Assembly (NCBI GenBank): GCA_018623305.1
Contig: JAAZVR010000049.1
Coordinates: 1-7,509 of the forward strand
Source: Thiotrichales bacterium
GTDB taxonomy: Bacteria > Pseudomonadota > Gammaproteobacteria > JAAZVR01
Length of the DNA: 7,509 nucleotides
Reading direction: 5' to 3'
Shown one piece after another: positions 5,768-7,509 of this stretch (positions within the stretch are counted from its first letter, which is position 1; every line of letters starts with the position of its first letter). The notes beneath the pieces are model-generated. The model made no database searches. It saw only the letters and a list, made by a program, of their open reading frames with translations, and was not told where the DNA came from. Both the position numbers and the translations under genes were made by a program.

Positions 5768-7509
5768 TTATGCCTTCATTATGTCGTTAAAGTCGGATTT
5801 GATTCTATCGAATTCTTGAGTCGTTTGCAGGGTTGTTTTATTGTCCTGCATGGCCAATTGGGCAGATGTCCCGTCAAGGTGAACCCAAATGCGACGCTGG
5901 CGTACGTAAAACATTAAGAACACCCCAACAATCAGCAGCACACTGCCGAAGTAAACCGTGTCTTGTCCAGGCGATTTAGTCATTTGTAGGCCTGATGCCT
6001 CAATGTGTTGGAAGCCCTTCAACTGAACGAAAACAGGTGATCCGTAAAGGTGCAATCCAGACATTGCAAAGACTGCATCGTCAAAGAACTGTTGATCAAA
6101 ATCACTCATTGAACCATCCAGTACTTTCCCTTCCGCTTCAAGAACAGCGCCATAGATAATTGAAAGAGAGGCTTTCAAAATATCCATATACATTGTTTCT
6201 GCATCTTTTTGGCGATCTTCAGGAATCGTTGAAACAACGAAATTACGAATGCCATCGAAGCCACGGTTGCGGAACAACATCACAAGTTTTTGCATGAAGT
6301 CTTCTTGCATTTGAGCATTACGCAAATCATCGCCCGATAAACCCGTTGTATCAACAGTCAGGATTTGACGTAATTTATCGACATCATTCAAATAGTTCAT
6401 CATCGACATGAATCGGTTGATGCTGTTTTGTTCATCCGCAGGGATGTACAGGTATTTAAACGGTTCTGCTACGCTTGAACGAGAACCACTCAAGAAAAAC
6501 TTACGACCTTCAAAGTCAACCGGCATCATGTAATTGTCATATTCATAGGCCTGACCTTGCTCATCACGCACTTTGAATAAAACCGATGGACCGTTGTTTT
6601 TAACTTTTTTACCGTTGGCTTCCTTTTGTTCTTCTTCGTTCAAATTACGGATATTGAACATACGGAAATCAGAAAACTCCAAACGATATTGGCCAAGCGG
6701 GGTATCCCATGCAGCCATTTGATCGACCGCTGAATTCAAAGGTCGAGCAACGACATCTGGCTCAATCATCGGCCAAACGTCCATTTTTAGCTTAGTCCCA
6801 CCGTCACTGAAGCTTGATTGGTAAATCGCAATGCCTTTGTAAACCAGAGGGTGGTTAACGGCAATGGTTTTTTCAACCGCAGGTGTTTTCATTTCAGGAT
6901 CGACTTCAGGGTCATAAATCTTTAATTGAGACTCAAACGATTTCGGCATGCCTGTTTCGTAGTATTTCACTTCGAAGGCATCCACCTGCACACGGAAAGG
7001 TAAGCGCTGAACGAAATAACCATTCTCATACGGTAAGAATACAACGTCTGTCGCTTTGCCTTCAGGGACAGTGACTGAGCCACGGAAACTGCCATTATCT
7101 GCATCAATCCAAGACTCATCTGGAATATTTTTCAGGGGACGAGATTGTGTTTCAGCGACTAGCTCACCACTCCATTTAGAGAAGGTTAATGGCAAGTTAC
7201 TGTCGAATAAAGCGCCTACACAGATCACAACAATACCAATGTGAGTGAAGAAATAACCTAAACGATTCCAAGAGCCTTTTTTCGCAAAATAAGAGACTTC
7301 GCCGTTGTCATCTTTGCGTTTAAATTTGAATTGGTTGTCAGTCAGCCATTGCTCGACTTTTTCACCTTGAGCATTAGCAGGCGCTGCATTTTCAACTTGA
7401 GTGTAAAACTGATAACGTTTTAAAGACAGCTTTGAAACGCCATCTTTGTAAGATTTCATATCACGAATGAATTGAGGGCCATTACGGTAAACGCAGGTTG
7501 AGGTTGAAA
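5768..7509 (-). CDS. resB: System II cytochrome c biogenesis protein ResB/Ccs1 (5' end missing)
   Basis: Partner of CcsA in the cytochrome c synthase; its large periplasmic domain is thought to present apocytochrome or help hold haem. The frame is open to the window end. The 16 codons before the ATG at 7459 encode STSTCVYRNGPQFIRD, which resembles the conserved CxxRNGP segment that follows the second membrane helix in proteobacterial ResB. So 7459 is internal, and roughly 80-100 residues with the first two helices lie outside. Visible parts are a helix RLGYFFTHIGIVVICVGAL (about 7205-7258), whose His (7241-7243) is probably a transmembrane haem ligand, then a periplasmic domain of about 400 residues with typical ResB strings such as HPLVYKGIAIYQSSF. 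A last helix (about 5903-5956) is followed by a basic RQRRIW stretch and a cytoplasmic tail of about 40 residues. It overlaps the ccsA ribosome binding site and forms an operon with it. Confidence 0.94.
   Translation of the reverse strand, partial: STSTCVYRNGPQFIRDMKSYKDGVSKLSLKRYQFYTQVENAAPANAQGEKVEQWLTDNQFKFKRKDDNGEVSYFAKKGSWNRLGYFFTHIGIVVICVGALFDSNLPLTFSKWSGELVAETQSRPLKNIPDESWIDADNGSFRGSVTVPEGKATDVVFLPYENGYFVQRLPFRVQVDAFEVKYYETGMPKSFESQLKIYDPEVDPEMKTPAVEKTIAVNHPLVYKGIAIYQSSFSDGGTKLKMDVWPMIEPDVVARPLNSAVDQMAAWDTPLGQYRLEFSDFRMFNIRNLNEEEQKEANGKKVKNNGPSVLFKVRDEQGQAYEYDNYMMPVDFEGRKFFLSGSRSSVAEPFKYLYIPADEQNSINRFMSMMNYLNDVDKLRQILTVDTTGLSGDDLRNAQMQEDFMQKLVMLFRNRGFDGIRNFVVSTIPEDRQKDAETMYMDILKASLSIIYGAVLEAEGKVLDGSMSDFDQQFFDDAVFAMSGLHLYGSPVFVQLKGFQHIEASGLQMTKSPGQDTVYFGSVLLIVGVFLMFYVRQRRIWVHLDGTSAQLAMQDNKTTLQTTQEFDRIKSDFNDIMKA
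5773..5777 (-). promoter_or_regulatory. Ribosome binding site of ccsA inside the end of resB
   Basis: GAAGG on the - strand lies within the last codons of resB, eight bases before the ccsA ATG (5764-5762). The placement implies coupled translation of the two subunits. An internal ATG at 5731 has no better site. Confidence 0.55.

Overview
The window looks like a moderately AT-rich chromosomal segment of a sulfur-oxidizing proteobacterium, most likely a gammaproteobacterium (Thiomicrospira/Piscirickettsiaceae-like or similar). This placement is an inference from gene content (flavocytochrome c sulfide dehydrogenase, System II cytochrome c maturation of the proteobacterial ResB/CcsA type, DsbA, Acs) and from protein style, not from any marker gene. 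It is densely coded. No stretch longer than about 135 bases lacks a gene, and I see no RNA genes, mobile elements, CRISPR arrays or long repeats.

Left part, + strand: the 3' portion of fccA (diheme cytochrome c subunit, cut by the window start) is followed 11 bases later by a complete fccB (Tat-exported FAD subunit). Together they encode flavocytochrome c sulfide dehydrogenase, which oxidizes sulfide in the periplasm and passes electrons to cytochrome c. A hairpin with a UUCG loop and T-tract ends this operon, and a second, bidirectional-looking hairpin lies between it and the convergent acs gene.

Right part, - strand, read from right to left: resB (5' end cut by the window end), ccsA/resC, a rho-independent terminator, dsbA, then acs. 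ResB and CcsA form the System II haem export and cytochrome c synthase complex. DsbA is the periplasmic disulfide oxidase. The three fit functionally, because c-type cytochromes such as FccA need haem attached to CXXCH thiols outside the cytoplasm. Acs (acetyl-CoA synthetase) shares the strand and follows dsbA with a short gap, but has no obvious functional tie.

I find no previously undescribed system here. The points most worth a second look are the CTHC active site of DsbA (instead of CPHC), the terminator wedged only about 20 bases before the dsbA start codon, and three start-site corrections: fccA and resB both run off the window, and acs starts at an ATG four codons inside the longest frame.
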